From: Citrifermentans bremense | Lineage (GTDB): Bacteria > Desulfobacterota > Desulfuromonadia > Geobacterales > Geobacteraceae | NCBI RefSeq assembly: GCF_014218275.1 | Contig: NZ_AP023213.1 | Location: 2,706,001-2,770,000, forward strand | Direction: 5' to 3' | DNA length: 64,000 nucleotides | Shown: piece by piece, positions 26,998-36,099 of the stretch | Layout of the letters: the number at the start of each line of letters is the position of its first letter | Numbering within the stretch: the stretch's first letter is position 1 | Made by a program: the position numbers and the translations under genes | Notes under the pieces: model-generated | What the model was told of the DNA's origin: nothing | The model's input: only the letters and a program-made list of their open reading frames with translations | The model's database searches: none

Positions 26998-28494
26998 TTA
27001 AAACTGCTGGTAGATGAACCCCTTGGCGGAGACCCCGCAGATGGTGATCAGATATAAGATGACCCCGTACGCCCCCCCCTGCCCCCACAAGGGAAGACTC
27101 TGCAGAAAACCAAGCTCCTCCGCTTCCGGATCCTTTTTCCTTCGTTCCAGGTCCCAGTAGCCAAGGAAACCGACGACAGCCGTCAATACCAGGGTGAAGA
27201 GAAGTTCCCCGGCTGGCTTCCCCAGAGACAGCTGTTGCAGCTGATGAGGAAGCAACACGGGTCTAAGGCTTTGCGGTAGATCTGCCACTGCGCTATAGGC
27301 AACATATAGGGCGTCGTCAATGGTGGTGGCGCGAAAGAAGACCCAGGAGAAACAGACCATGTTGAAGGTCACCAGCCGTTGCCACCAGGTAAGCCACGGG
27401 CTCTTTCCAATCCCGAACCGTTTGCTCCAAGCGCCTCTTCTTTTTTTTGAAAGAACCCCGGCGGCCAGGTACACACCGTGGATGCCGCCCCAGGTGATGA
27501 AGCACCAACTGGGGCCGTGCCAGAGCCCGGAGATTAGGAAGGTTGTCAGGAGCGCAACCGGCACGCCCCAGCGCGGCCAGTCCCGCAGGGAAAACTGCAG
27601 CGGCTTGAAAATGTAATCCAGGATCCAGCTGGAAAACGAAATGTGCCAGCGCCTCCAGAAATCGGCGGTGGAAGTTGCCAGGTATGGGGCATTGAAATTC
27701 TGGGTGAGACGTACACCGAAAAGCCGCCCTACCCCGAGCGCCATGTCCGTGTATCCGGAGAAATCGAAGTAGATCTGCAGGGCGAAGAGATAGGTCGCGA
27801 ACAGCAGCGCGAGGCCGTGATAGCCGTGCACGTTGCCGTAGACCGGGTCGACGTAGGCAGCCAGACGATCGGCCACCACCACCTTCTTGAGCGCGCCCCA
27901 GATGAAGAGGTTCACTCCGGATCGCAACATCTCAAGAGAAGGCCTCCCCAACTCGTGCAGTTGCCAAAGGAGGTTGCCGCTTCGCTCGATCGGCCCCTGC
28001 ACAAGCTTCGGGAAAAAACAAAGCGACAGGGCGTAGTAACCCAAGTGCCGCTCCGGCTCGATGACTTCCAGATAAACGTCGACCAGGTATGAGATCCCCT
28101 GGAAGACGTAGTAGGAGACCCCGAGGGCGACAAGCTGTGGCGCCGACGGCAAACGCCAATCGAGGGAGAAGAGCCCGAGCGCCCCGTTGAGGTTGTCACT
28201 GACAAAGGGAAGGTACCTCATCCAGAGGAGCAGGGAAAGGTTCCCGGCGATCCCCCCCCAGAGCAAGAGGAGCCTGCGCTTCGGGTCTGCAGTTTGCTGC
28301 AGCAGCAACCCGCAGCCGTAGCAGATGAGCGTCACCATCAAAAGGACCAGCAGTAGGTATGGAACCTTGAAGGTGGCGTAGAAGCTGTAACTTGTGGCCA
28401 ACAGGAAGAGCCAGCGCCACTTCGCGGGCGTGACGCAGAAAACGGCGACACAGGCCGCGCAAAACAGTATGAACGGGAGGGAGGCAAAGCTCAT
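26998..28494 (-). CDS. MBOAT family O-acyltransferase (AlgI/DltB-like)
   Basis: 498 residues, ~12 hydrophobic segments. MBOAT core motifs: YFDFSGYTDMALGVGRLFG, NFNAPYLATSTADFWRRWHI, and the catalytic His region LISGLWHGPSWCFITWGG followed by IHG. AlgI and DltB move acetyl or D-alanyl groups across the membrane to polysaccharide or teichoic acid. The start overlaps the SGNH gene by ATGA. It is the last gene of a four-gene operon with an acyl-AMP ligase and an acyl carrier protein. Confidence 0.9.
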   Translation of the reverse strand: MSFASLPFILFCAACVAVFCVTPAKWRWLFLLATSYSFYATFKVPYLLLVLLMVTLICYGCGLLLQQTADPKRRLLLLWGGIAGNLSLLLWMRYLPFVSDNLNGALGLFSLDWRLPSAPQLVALGVSYYVFQGISYLVDVYLEVIEPERHLGYYALSLCFFPKLVQGPIERSGNLLWQLHELGRPSLEMLRSGVNLFIWGALKKVVVADRLAAYVDPVYGNVHGYHGLALLFATYLFALQIYFDFSGYTDMALGVGRLFGVRLTQNFNAPYLATSTADFWRRWHISFSSWILDYIFKPLQFSLRDWPRWGVPVALLTTFLISGLWHGPSWCFITWGGIHGVYLAAGVLSKKRRGAWSKRFGIGKSPWLTWWQRLVTFNMVCFSWVFFRATTIDDALYVAYSAVADLPQSLRPVLLPHQLQQLSLGKPAGELLFTLVLTAVVGFLGYWDLERRKKDPEAEELGFLQSLPLWGQGGAYGVILYLITICGVSAKGFIYQQF

Positions 28495-29681
28495 CGGGAC
28501 TCCGGCAGCCGCGCAGCGTCGCGTCCAGGGTAAAGCATGGAGGGGTCTACCCCCCTCAGGACCTGCTCGGCAAAGATCCTGGCTCCCTTGTCGGTGTAGT
28601 GGACGTTATCCCCGAAGAATTCCGTCGACTTCGGCAAGGCAAGATGCGTGTCGACAAAGGTGACCCCGAGTTCGCGCGAAATACGTTCGGTGGCCGCATT
28701 GAAGCTGGTAAAGGTGTCGAGCAGCCCGGCCTGGGACAGCTCGATGCAAAACCGCCTGTTGTCCAGAAAGATCTCTGGATAAAGGGAAAGGTTGTCAGGG
28801 CTGATGAGCGCCGGGTAGGAGGTGAGTATTACCCGCGCCTGATGCGATCGTATCAACTCGACCGTCCGGGTGAGCTCCTCCTCGAAACTCTTGAGGTACG
28901 CCGGCGGGACCGCCTCCATCGGTTTTCTTCCCGAAAGGGAACGCTCCAGTTCCTGCACCTGTTTCAGGGTGCTTTTGAGTTGGTACCCCTTGAACGCTTC
29001 CGGCCATGCAGTGCTGACAGCCTGCTTGACCACCTGCTTCAGCTTTGGGAGTATCCGCAGCTGGGTGAGCGCCCTCTCCTTCACTGACGGCGCCCGCGGC
29101 GCCGTTGCCGCAGCCTGCACCGGAGTGCTTTTACTGAGCTCGGCCCTGCTCTGGCCGGTGACATAGAAGATAGGGTTCACCACCAGGACGACGATGTCCG
29201 GGTGCAGCGGGAAGACGTGTTTTTGCAGATAGGAGCGAAAGGAAGTTAAGCTTAGGCCGACCACCGATGCGTTGACAACCTGGTAGCGCGAGGGAGGAAC
29301 CAGCGCCTGCAACTGGGCGGGCCACTCCTTCCCTGCGCTCTCATAGAGCCCGTATGATTCCGAGGAACCGACGCAGACTATGCGGGTAATCCCCTGCCTC
29401 TTCTCCACCTCGAGTTCAGAACTGCGGAAACCGAGGCTGTTGTGCTGCCATTTCTCGAATCTGGCATGAGGAAGGTTATAAGAGAACTTGCCACTTGTAT
29501 CCCGTCCCCTCAGACGCTCGCTGGAATACTTCTGCAAAAGGGGTGCGTCATACCGCAACCAATCGTCGAGTCGTGCACAGACCTCCAGGGTAAACGTCAA
29601 GAGAATCAGGAAGAAGACGGCCTTCGACATCAGGATGACCAATCGAGGAAATCCTACCTGTGCACCATTGGCTCTCGCCAT
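28491..29681 (-). CDS. Membrane-anchored SGNH-type acyl transfer protein (AlgJ/DltD-like position)
   Basis: 396 residues from the ATG at 29681, which overlaps the carrier protein stop (TGATG). One N-terminal membrane anchor (about residues 14-36), then an extracytoplasmic SGNH fold: block I VGSSESYG (Ser), NASVVGLSL, VVNPIFYV, and block V DNVHYTDKG (Asp-His). In alginate, cellulose and dlt systems an SGNH partner of MBOAT completes acyl transfer to the polymer. The operon position matches that role; direct orthology to AlgJ or DltD is not evident. Confidence 0.8.
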   Translation of the reverse strand: MARANGAQVGFPRLVILMSKAVFFLILLTFTLEVCARLDDWLRYDAPLLQKYSSERLRGRDTSGKFSYNLPHARFEKWQHNSLGFRSSELEVEKRQGITRIVCVGSSESYGLYESAGKEWPAQLQALVPPSRYQVVNASVVGLSLTSFRSYLQKHVFPLHPDIVVLVVNPIFYVTGQSRAELSKSTPVQAAATAPRAPSVKERALTQLRILPKLKQVVKQAVSTAWPEAFKGYQLKSTLKQVQELERSLSGRKPMEAVPPAYLKSFEEELTRTVELIRSHQARVILTSYPALISPDNLSLYPEIFLDNRRFCIELSQAGLLDTFTSFNAATERISRELGVTFVDTHLALPKSTEFFGDNVHYTDKGARIFAEQVLRGVDPSMLYPGRDAARLPESR

Positions 29682-29914
29682 CAGGCAATCTTCCGCTCGA
29701 TATGGTCTAGCAGATCCCCTACGTTCTTCAAGGTCAAAAGCTCCTTCTGGGTGAAGCGGATCTTGAACTTGGACTCGACCGCAGTAATCAGGTTCACGTG
29801 CGACAGCGAATCCCACCCCTCGATATCATTGGCAGTCATTTTCCTCTCGATCCTGATGTCGTCGTCATCAAAAACCATCTGAAAAATCCCGTTAAGCGTC
29901 TCCATCGTCGTCAT
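29681..29914 (-). CDS. Acyl carrier protein
   Basis: 77 residues from the ATG at 29914 (GGAG 7 bases upstream; one base after the ligase stop). The phosphopantetheine attachment serine lies in IEGWDSLSHVNLI, and the C-terminal helix is LLTLKNVGDLLDHIERK. Strongly acidic N-terminus (FDDDDIRIE). It sits between an acyl-AMP ligase gene and SGNH/MBOAT genes with overlaps on both sides, as DltC does between DltB and DltD. This suggests a dedicated carrier for the acyl group transferred by the MBOAT pair. Confidence 0.88.
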   Translation of the reverse strand: MTTMETLNGIFQMVFDDDDIRIERKMTANDIEGWDSLSHVNLITAVESKFKIRFTQKELLTLKNVGDLLDHIERKIA

Positions 29915-29915
29915 T

Positions 29916-31541
29916 TCAAATCTCCAAAGTTGAAGTGTCTCCGGGGTCATCCCCGAGGTAGAGGGCCTTGAGGACCCTGCGCATGATCTTGCCGCTCTTG
30001 TTCTTGGGAATGGAGTCGCAGAAGACGATCTCCTGCGGCGTGGCCACGCTCGAGGCCCGGTTCGACACGTGCAGCCGGATCTTCAGTTCCAGGTCTCTCG
30101 TCGGTTTGTAGCGTTCGTGCAGTTGCACGTAGGCGACCACCTTTTCGAAGAGGAGCTCGTCTGGTGCCCCAATAACCCCGGACTCGGCCACCTCCTCGAC
30201 CTCAAGTAGCGCACTCTCCACCTCAAAGGGGCTTACCAAGTGCCCAGCGGTGTTGATTACGTCGTCGCTTCTCCCCATGAACCAGAAGTGACCGTCCTCG
30301 TCGCGCCTGGCAGTGTCGCCGGTGTGGTAATAGCCGTGCCTGAACTTCTGCCGGTACACCGTCTCGTTGTTCAGGTAGGTCACGAACATTGAGGGCCAGC
30401 CGGGCTTGAGGCAGAGATTCCCCTGCTTTCCGGGCGGCAGTTCGGCCCCATCGTCGGAAAGGATCACCGGCTCTATCCCGGGCACCGGTTTGCCCATGGA
30501 GCCAGGACGGACCTCTACCCCGGGGCAGTTGCTGATCATGATGGCGCCGGTCTCGGTCTGGAACCAGGTATCGTAGATGTCACGGTTCAGAAGGCGGCGG
30601 GCCCAGTGGATCACCTCCGGATTGAGAGGTTCTCCGACGCTGAAGATGTGGCGCAGGGCTGAGAGGTTGGCGCTTTTGAAGATCTGCTCGTCCTCGCGCA
30701 TCAGCATCCTCAAGGCCGTGGGAGCCGAATACCAGACGGTGATTTTCTCCTCGCCTAAAAGCTCCATCCATTTCTGGGCGTCGTAGGCGCCGCCGTAGTG
30801 GAGTTGCGTCACGCCAAGGCTCCAGGGGCCGATGATGCCGTAGGAGGTGCCGGTGACCCACCCCTGGTCCGCCGTGCACCAGAAGGTGTCTTCAGGCTTG
30901 AGCCCCAGCACTTCCCTGGCGGTCATGGTCTGGCTCAGGATGCTCCCGTGCCGGTGCAGCACCCCCTTGGGTTTTCCTGTGGAGCCTGAGGTGTAGTGCA
31001 GCACGGACGGGGCGTCCGCAGGCGTGTGCGGAGACAGGAACTCATCCGGGGCCTGTGCCATCAGCGTATTCCACGAAAAGACCCCGTCCGCAGACGGCTC
31101 ATCGTCCACCAGTATCACGAAGCGCAACTCCGGAAGCCTCGGCCTAACCCTGGCAATCTTCTTGTAGAGGCTCTTCTTGGTGACCACTCCCTTGGCCCGG
31201 GAATCCCCCAGGCGGTCCATGAGTGCCTCGTCGCCGAAGTTGGAGAAAAGGGTCCCGCAGATTGCCTGGGTCTTGAGGGTCCCCAGGAAGGCGAAGAACT
31301 GCTCCGGCGCCTTTGGGAGGAAGGTGAAGAAGACGTCCCCTTGCTGGATCCCCAGCCTCTTGAGGACATTGGCGAACTTGTTGCTTTCGCGGTCCAGGTC
31401 GGCGAAGCTGTAGTCCCGGCTGTTCCCGGCGGTGTCGATCCAGCGCATCGCCGTCTTGCCGGCCAATCCCCTGGAGCACTGCAGCGTGCTGCAGATGTGC
31501 CCTATGTTGTACTGCCCGTTTTCTATACAGTCGAATATCAT
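29916..31541 (-). CDS. Acyl-AMP ligase, acetyl-CoA-synthetase-like, likely loading the adjacent carrier protein
   Basis: 541 residues. ANL-superfamily motifs: P-loop LHYTSGSTGKPKGVLHRH, WCTADQGWVTGTSYGIIGPW (an acetyl-CoA-synthetase-like segment), YDTWFQTETG, YHTGDTA, FMGRSDDVIN and the catalytic lysine region IPKNKSGKIMRRVLKA. It is shorter than classical Acs (~650). It is the first gene of an overlapping operon with an ACP, an SGNH protein and an MBOAT. I infer that it activates a small acid, plausibly acetate, and transfers it to the carrier rather than (or as well as) CoA. Substrate unproven. The AAGGTGGC before the ATG is a moderate SD. Confidence 0.85.
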   Translation of the reverse strand: MIFDCIENGQYNIGHICSTLQCSRGLAGKTAMRWIDTAGNSRDYSFADLDRESNKFANVLKRLGIQQGDVFFTFLPKAPEQFFAFLGTLKTQAICGTLFSNFGDEALMDRLGDSRAKGVVTKKSLYKKIARVRPRLPELRFVILVDDEPSADGVFSWNTLMAQAPDEFLSPHTPADAPSVLHYTSGSTGKPKGVLHRHGSILSQTMTAREVLGLKPEDTFWCTADQGWVTGTSYGIIGPWSLGVTQLHYGGAYDAQKWMELLGEEKITVWYSAPTALRMLMREDEQIFKSANLSALRHIFSVGEPLNPEVIHWARRLLNRDIYDTWFQTETGAIMISNCPGVEVRPGSMGKPVPGIEPVILSDDGAELPPGKQGNLCLKPGWPSMFVTYLNNETVYRQKFRHGYYHTGDTARRDEDGHFWFMGRSDDVINTAGHLVSPFEVESALLEVEEVAESGVIGAPDELLFEKVVAYVQLHERYKPTRDLELKIRLHVSNRASSVATPQEIVFCDSIPKNKSGKIMRRVLKALYLGDDPGDTSTLEI

Positions 31542-32246
31542 AAAGCCACCTTTCAGTTTATTACGAAAAGTTGTACCCAGGTTGACTTAACGCTAACAAC
31601 GGGTGCCAAAGGAGGGACAGCTTAAGGCCTGCGCAGTATGGCTCTGGAATCTACTAAGGGAAAAGTAGTAGAACCACGATAAAAAGAAACCACTGAAACG
31701 TAATCCTTCACCGCAGTCTCTATGGCCTGACAATCGGAACCTGCGATTCAGGTGTAGTTTAAAAAACGGTCATAAGGAGAACCTAACTGGTACACCAGAT
31801 CAAACTTGTTTGTCAAGGGAGTAATTAATGTGGGGGAATGATACTTTCTCACGGAGATACCGCAACTTGCGCGATCCGTTTCTTGTGGCACCCAACAGGC
31901 GGGGTGAACTACAACCGGGAATGATGGTCTCGCCGGCACCGCTCGCACTAACGCCAGAAACACCCATATGTTTCCTCCCTTGCCGCTGGCTCGCGCAGGC
32001 GATTTATCCCCACAGTGCCACAAAAGGCGCAAGGGCAGGCTCCGCTTCCAGAGCTTATCCGGCACGGCATTATTGTCGATATTTTTTACATCATGCTAGA
32101 AATCTCTATTCATAGGGCAAGTGCAGGTTTTTGAAATGGAAAAAGGCATCGCGCTGCCAGTAGTAACGGTGCATAGCTGTCGGTAAAGTTTACAGACAGA
32201 GCAGCACCCCGAGAGCCAGGCACGCAAAAACAACTACTTAAAGTAA
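31542..32246. other. Intergenic region between divergent acyl-ligase operon and PEP-CTERM gene
   Basis: About 700 bases with no convincing coding region. It must hold the acyl-ligase operon promoter on the minus strand. A -24-like TGGCAC at 31603-31608 (minus) has the GC two bases too far and is not counted as sigma-54. A real -24/-12 match for the rightward gene follows at 32247. Confidence 0.5.
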
Positions 32247-32261
32247 TGGCACCATTACTGC
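32247..32261 (+). promoter_or_regulatory. Sigma-54 (-24/-12) promoter for the PEP-CTERM protein gene
   Basis: TGGCAC-CATTA-CTGC matches TGGCAC-N5-TTGC with one mismatch and keeps the invariant GG and GC at the correct spacing. The predicted start is near 32273, about 33 bases before the ATG. PrsR, encoded in this window, is a sigma-54 activator of PEP-CTERM systems. Confidence 0.7.
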
Positions 32262-32305
32262 TAGATTGATGAGTTCTTACCATCCTAGAAAAAGGAGAGC
32301 CTGCT

Positions 32306-32959
32306 ATGAAAACTTTGAGGAAGGCAGTCAAGTCAGCAGCCGTGTCTTTCGTGCTTTTGGCAAGTGTCGGCACAGCCCACGCGAACTTGATCACTAACGG
32401 CAGCTTCGAGGACGGTCTTTATCCCGGTACGACGCCATATGTCACGGTTGGCCCTGGTTCCAGCATCATCGACGGCTGGACTGTGGTCGATGGCTCGATC
32501 GACTGGATCAACACCTATTGGCAGGCAAGCGACGGGACCAAGAGCATCGATCTCGCCGGCAACTACCAGCACGGCTTGATCGTGGGGACCGCTTTCGACA
32601 CGGTGGTGGGGCAGACCTACCGCGTGCAGTTCGACATGGCCGGAAACCCGGACAGGCCCTACAACAAATCCCTGGTCAGCATCTCGACAGGGGATATTTT
32701 CACCACCCATGACTTCACCTTCGAGCAGGCAGGGAACACCCGCCAGAACATGGGATGGGTGACGCAGTGGTTCGACTTCGTGGCGACCAGCGACAGCGCC
32801 GAGCTCTTCTTCGGCGACATCACCAACGAGTTGAACCCCAACGAGGCCTGGGGGGCGGCACTCGATAACGTCAGGGTCGACCCCGTACCGGAACCTTCAA
32901 CCGTCTTGCTTCTTGGCGCAGGATTGGCCGCCATCTGCTTCCGGCGCCGTAAAGCCTAG
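32306..32959 (+). CDS. PEP-CTERM sorting-domain protein, choice-of-anchor C type
   Basis: 217 residues. Signal peptide 1-26 (ending GTAHA), then a DUF642/anchor-C-type beta-sandwich: starts NLITNGSFEDGLYPG, with GWTVVDGSIDWINTYWQASD, YRVQFDMAGNP and WGAALDNVRV. The C-terminus is the exosortase signal: VPEPSTVLLLGAGLAAICF followed by RRRKA. The protein should be exported, cleaved by the exosortase in this window and released or attached to the surface/EPS. AAAAAGGAGAG precedes the ATG. It has its own sigma-54 promoter and intrinsic terminator. Confidence 0.92.
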   Translation: MKTLRKAVKSAAVSFVLLASVGTAHANLITNGSFEDGLYPGTTPYVTVGPGSSIIDGWTVVDGSIDWINTYWQASDGTKSIDLAGNYQHGLIVGTAFDTVVGQTYRVQFDMAGNPDRPYNKSLVSISTGDIFTTHDFTFEQAGNTRQNMGWVTQWFDFVATSDSAELFFGDITNELNPNEAWGAALDNVRVDPVPEPSTVLLLGAGLAAICFRRRKA

Positions 32960-33000
32960 GGCACACACCTACCTGATCTTTGCCTTTGCTTCTTAACAGA

Positions 33001-33028
33001 CCCCGGTTTCTCGGAACCGGGGTTTTTT
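33001..33028 (+). terminator. Intrinsic terminator of the PEP-CTERM gene
   Basis: CCCCGGTTTC / GGAACCGGGG hairpin followed by six T on the plus strand. Confidence 0.85.
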
Positions 33029-33071
33029 CGTGTCTTCATGACGGCAGCGGACTGGGACAAGCTTGCGAGAG

Positions 33072-33107
33072 AAAAAAAAGAATCCCCGCAGGCCGCGGGG
33101 ATTCTTT
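33072..33107 (-). terminator. Intrinsic terminator of the first lectin/Ig-repeat gene
   Basis: AAAGAATCCCCGC / GCGGGGATTCTTT inverted repeat with a run of T on the minus strand. Confidence 0.85.
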
Positions 33108-33159
33108 GCTAGGGGGAGCCGTGAGCTACCCCCTCGGTTATCGTTCCGGTGAAGCGGAA

Positions 33160-36099
33160 TTAGAAGAACCGGTTGACCGTCTTGGTGAAGACCGCGACGT
33201 TGTTGGAGGCGTCGTAGGCCTTGATGGTTACGGTGTGGACCCCCTTCGCGACGCCGGTGTTGACGCTGAAGGAGGAGTTGCTGGTGGAAAGAACCAGTGC
33301 GTTGTCCACGTAAGCCTCCATCTTGACGACTGCGACGTTGTCCTTCGCCGAGGCGGAGATGGTGAGCTTGCTGGAGGTCACGTAGTCCTTGGTCGGGGCG
33401 CTGACGCTGATCACCGGGGCTACGGTGTCGTTCAGGACGTTGACGCTTACGCTGGCGGACTGACCGACGTTACCAGCCTGGTCGTAGGCTTTGGCGCTCA
33501 CGATGTGGGTCCCGTTGGCTGCGGTCAAGGTGTTCCAGTTGTAGGCATAAGGGGCCGTGGCGGAGCTGGCCTGCAGGACGCCGTCCAGGTAGAACTCGAC
33601 CTTGGTCACCGCTACGTTGTCGCTGGCGCTGGCGTTCAGGCTGACGGTACCTTGCAGCGTGGCGCCCACCACAGGGGAGGCGATGGCCACCGACGGTGCG
33701 GCGGTGTCGTTGAATACGGTGACCGTGGCTGAGGCCTGGCCGATGTTGCCGGCTGCGTCGTAAGCCTTGGCGCTGACCGTGTAGGAGCCGTTGGCTGCGT
33801 TCGCGGTGTTCCAGCTGAAGCTGTAGGGGACCGCGGTCGAGGTCGCCGCCAGGGCGCCGTTCAGGTAAAGCTCAACTTTTTGTACCGCCAGGTTGTCGCT
33901 TGCGCTTGCCGATACCGTTACCGTGCCGCCGATGGTTGAGCCTGCGACCGGAGAGGCGATGGAGACTACAGGGGCGATCGCGTCGTTGGCGACATTGACC
34001 GTGACGCTCGACTGTCCGACGTTGCCTGCTGCGTCGTAAGCCTTAACGCTGAGCGTGTAGGAGCCGTTTGCTGCATTCGTGGTGTTCCAGTTGAAGCCAT
34101 ATGGAGCCGCGGTGGAGGTCGCTACAAGGGCGCCGTTCAGGTAGAGCTCCACTTTTTCTACCGCCACGTTGTCGCTGGCACTTGCCGATACCGGTACCGT
34201 GCCGCCGATAGTGGAACCGGCCACCGGAGAGGCGATGGAGACCGACGGGGCGATCGTATCGTTGGCGACGATGACCGTGACGCTGGACTGACCAACATTG
34301 CCTGATGCGTCATAAGCTTTCGCGGAGAGGGTATATGAACCACTTGCGAGAGTCAGTGTATTCCAGTTGTAACTGTAGGGCGCGCCCGTGGAAGTAGCCT
34401 TGAGGGTTCCGTTCACATAGAATTCAACCTTGCTGACCGCCACGTTGTCGCTTGCATTTGCTGATACCGACACCGTGCCGCTCGCAGTAGAGCCGGATAT
34501 CGGGGAGGTAATAGCTACCGACGGTGCTGTGGTATCGTTGGAAACATTGACTGTCACATTGGCCGACTGGCCGACATTCCCTGCGGCGTCGTAGGCTCTA
34601 GCCAAAAGGCTGTGAGAGCCATTCGCGCTGCCCTTTGTGTTCCAGGTCAGAGCGTAAGGAGCCGAGCCAATGATGCCGTAGGTCGCGCCGTCAATATAAA
34701 GCTCGATTTTTGAGACTGCCAAATTGTCAGAGGCACCTATATTTACAGTGACGGTACCGTTAACGCTTGAACCACTTGTGGGTGAAGAAATGGAAGCCAC
34801 CGGGGGGGTAGTGTCCACGACGGCTTGTACAGTCGGAATCAAAACTGAGGCAATATTGGATTTTTTGCTCTCGCTTTCGTTGCTATCTTGACCGAGCTTA
34901 TTCCACGCTGTCACAGCAAAGTAGTAGGTCTGCCCGGATTTTAGAGCAGGGATATCTGCGACCCTAACATTATCGGTGGTTATTGACTCGTTCAGATTCG
35001 CGGCGTCAGTTCCATAGTAAATCCTATAACCGTCCACTTGGTAATCCGCACCGTTAACACCTGCAGCCCAACTAATCCGCGCAGTATTTTCGCTATTGAC
35101 CTGAGCAGTTACGTTGACCGGATTGGCAGGCGGGCCACTGTAGGTAGTGCTGACAACTAAGTCATCAACTGCGTACCACTGCTCTGTAGCTGGGGTATAA
35201 GTATTAGCGTTATTCCCTCCGAGCCACACGTGATTCCACTGCCATGAACTCGGGTTATCCCCTGCGGGTACCCACACAACATTGGACTGATCATGTACTA
35301 AACGTCCGTCCAACCAGAAACGTGCTTTGCCGTCAGCAATGCCGCCAGCACTATTCAGTTTCACATACCATTCCATTGAATGCCATTCGCCATCGCCAGG
35401 AGCCCCGGTATTGTACCAGTCCAAGGGAGATGCCCCGAGGTAATCGTTCGTCGTAGTAGAGGCTGAATTGTCACGTGTTGCCGTCAGGGGAGACGGCATC
35501 ATATACAACTGCGTCCTGTAGGTTCCCGATCCGTATTTGGCATAACCGCCTACGTAGCGTGGTTTGTTTTGAGTGCCGCTAAAAAAGTCCCAAACAGATG
35601 CAGTATTAGTAGCATCGTAGTGAGAAAGGTGAATAAACTTCTGCATTGGGGAGGAGGTAGTATTCCACTTCCAGTCCTTCGGGAAGAGGGCCCAAGCTCT
35701 GACATATACTTCTTGCTGAGGGGCAAAAGCGATTCCCAGCAAGCCGTCGGAACCCCAGCTGCCGCTGCTGCTGTAGCAGGGCTCGTTCCAGAAACGAAAG
35801 CTTTTGCCGCTGCCACCGCGAGGATAATCACCATTGATGTTGAGCGTATTGTGCAAGCCATCAAGATTGCTGCATGCCACGGTAGCAGCAACTCGATAAT
35901 CATAAAAGCCTGTGGGGACGGGCGTTGTGCAGTCAGCTCCCTGCACGCAGGTCGTGGTCGCACCCGTCGTGGATTGACGCGGACTCCAGTCTGCGTGTCC
36001 ATCGAAATTGTCACTGAACAAAACCGCTGCAGACGAAGCGTTTGCAGACAAAAGTGCTCCTAGAGCTACTGCGGCCAGCATTACCTTAATTCCTTGCAT
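33160..36099 (-). CDS. Secreted ConA/lyase-like protein with Fn3 and six Ig-like repeats (paralogue 1)
   Basis: 979 residues from the ATG at 36099 (AAGGAGA upstream; the longer reading starts inside the riboswitch terminator). Signal peptide 1-24 (SANASSA). Residues ~25-325 form a jellyroll-type domain resembling polysaccharide-lyase/LamG folds: LFSDNFDGHADW, YVRAWALFPKDWKWN, GDGEWHSMEWYVKL, KARFWLDGRLVHDQ, WYAVDDLVVS. A fibronectin type III domain follows, then six ~92-residue Ig-like repeats (SIASPVAGSTIGGTV...NGSYTLSVKAYDAAGNVGQSS). There is no PEP-CTERM, lipobox or dockerin. Regulation: sigma-54 promoter plus GEMM riboswitch with terminator. Whether the first domain is catalytic or only binds glycans is unknown. 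Confidence 0.85.
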   Translation of the reverse strand: MQGIKVMLAAVALGALLSANASSAAVLFSDNFDGHADWSPRQSTTGATTTCVQGADCTTPVPTGFYDYRVAATVACSNLDGLHNTLNINGDYPRGGSGKSFRFWNEPCYSSSGSWGSDGLLGIAFAPQQEVYVRAWALFPKDWKWNTTSSPMQKFIHLSHYDATNTASVWDFFSGTQNKPRYVGGYAKYGSGTYRTQLYMMPSPLTATRDNSASTTTNDYLGASPLDWYNTGAPGDGEWHSMEWYVKLNSAGGIADGKARFWLDGRLVHDQSNVVWVPAGDNPSSWQWNHVWLGGNNANTYTPATEQWYAVDDLVVSTTYSGPPANPVNVTAQVNSENTARISWAAGVNGADYQVDGYRIYYGTDAANLNESITTDNVRVADIPALKSGQTYYFAVTAWNKLGQDSNESESKKSNIASVLIPTVQAVVDTTPPVASISSPTSGSSVNGTVTVNIGASDNLAVSKIELYIDGATYGIIGSAPYALTWNTKGSANGSHSLLARAYDAAGNVGQSANVTVNVSNDTTAPSVAITSPISGSTASGTVSVSANASDNVAVSKVEFYVNGTLKATSTGAPYSYNWNTLTLASGSYTLSAKAYDASGNVGQSSVTVIVANDTIAPSVSIASPVAGSTIGGTVPVSASASDNVAVEKVELYLNGALVATSTAAPYGFNWNTTNAANGSYTLSVKAYDAAGNVGQSSVTVNVANDAIAPVVSIASPVAGSTIGGTVTVSASASDNLAVQKVELYLNGALAATSTAVPYSFSWNTANAANGSYTVSAKAYDAAGNIGQASATVTVFNDTAAPSVAIASPVVGATLQGTVSLNASASDNVAVTKVEFYLDGVLQASSATAPYAYNWNTLTAANGTHIVSAKAYDQAGNVGQSASVSVNVLNDTVAPVISVSAPTKDYVTSSKLTISASAKDNVAVVKMEAYVDNALVLSTSNSSFSVNTGVAKGVHTVTIKAYDASNNVAVFTKTVNRFF
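33170..34850 (-). repeat. Six tandem Ig-like coding repeats
   Basis: Repeats of about 276 bases encode VAITSPxxGSTxxGTVxV / YDAAGNVGQS units. The central copies are most alike, consistent with recent unequal exchange; the first and last are diverged. Confidence 0.75.

Noticed and set aside
31592-31608. Sigma-54-like TGGCAC on the minus strand upstream of the acyl-ligase operon
   Set aside because: The GC needed at -12 is two bases too far (TGGCACCCGTTGTTAGC), and -24/-12 spacing is strict.
31748-32065. 105-codon minus-strand frame upstream of the acyl-ligase operon
   Set aside because: No SD, no recognisable pattern and biased composition; probably chance.
33170-34850. Regular ~276-base repeats that might suggest a repeat array such as CRISPR
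   Set aside because: They are in-frame coding repeats of Ig-like domains, far longer than CRISPR repeats and without spacers.
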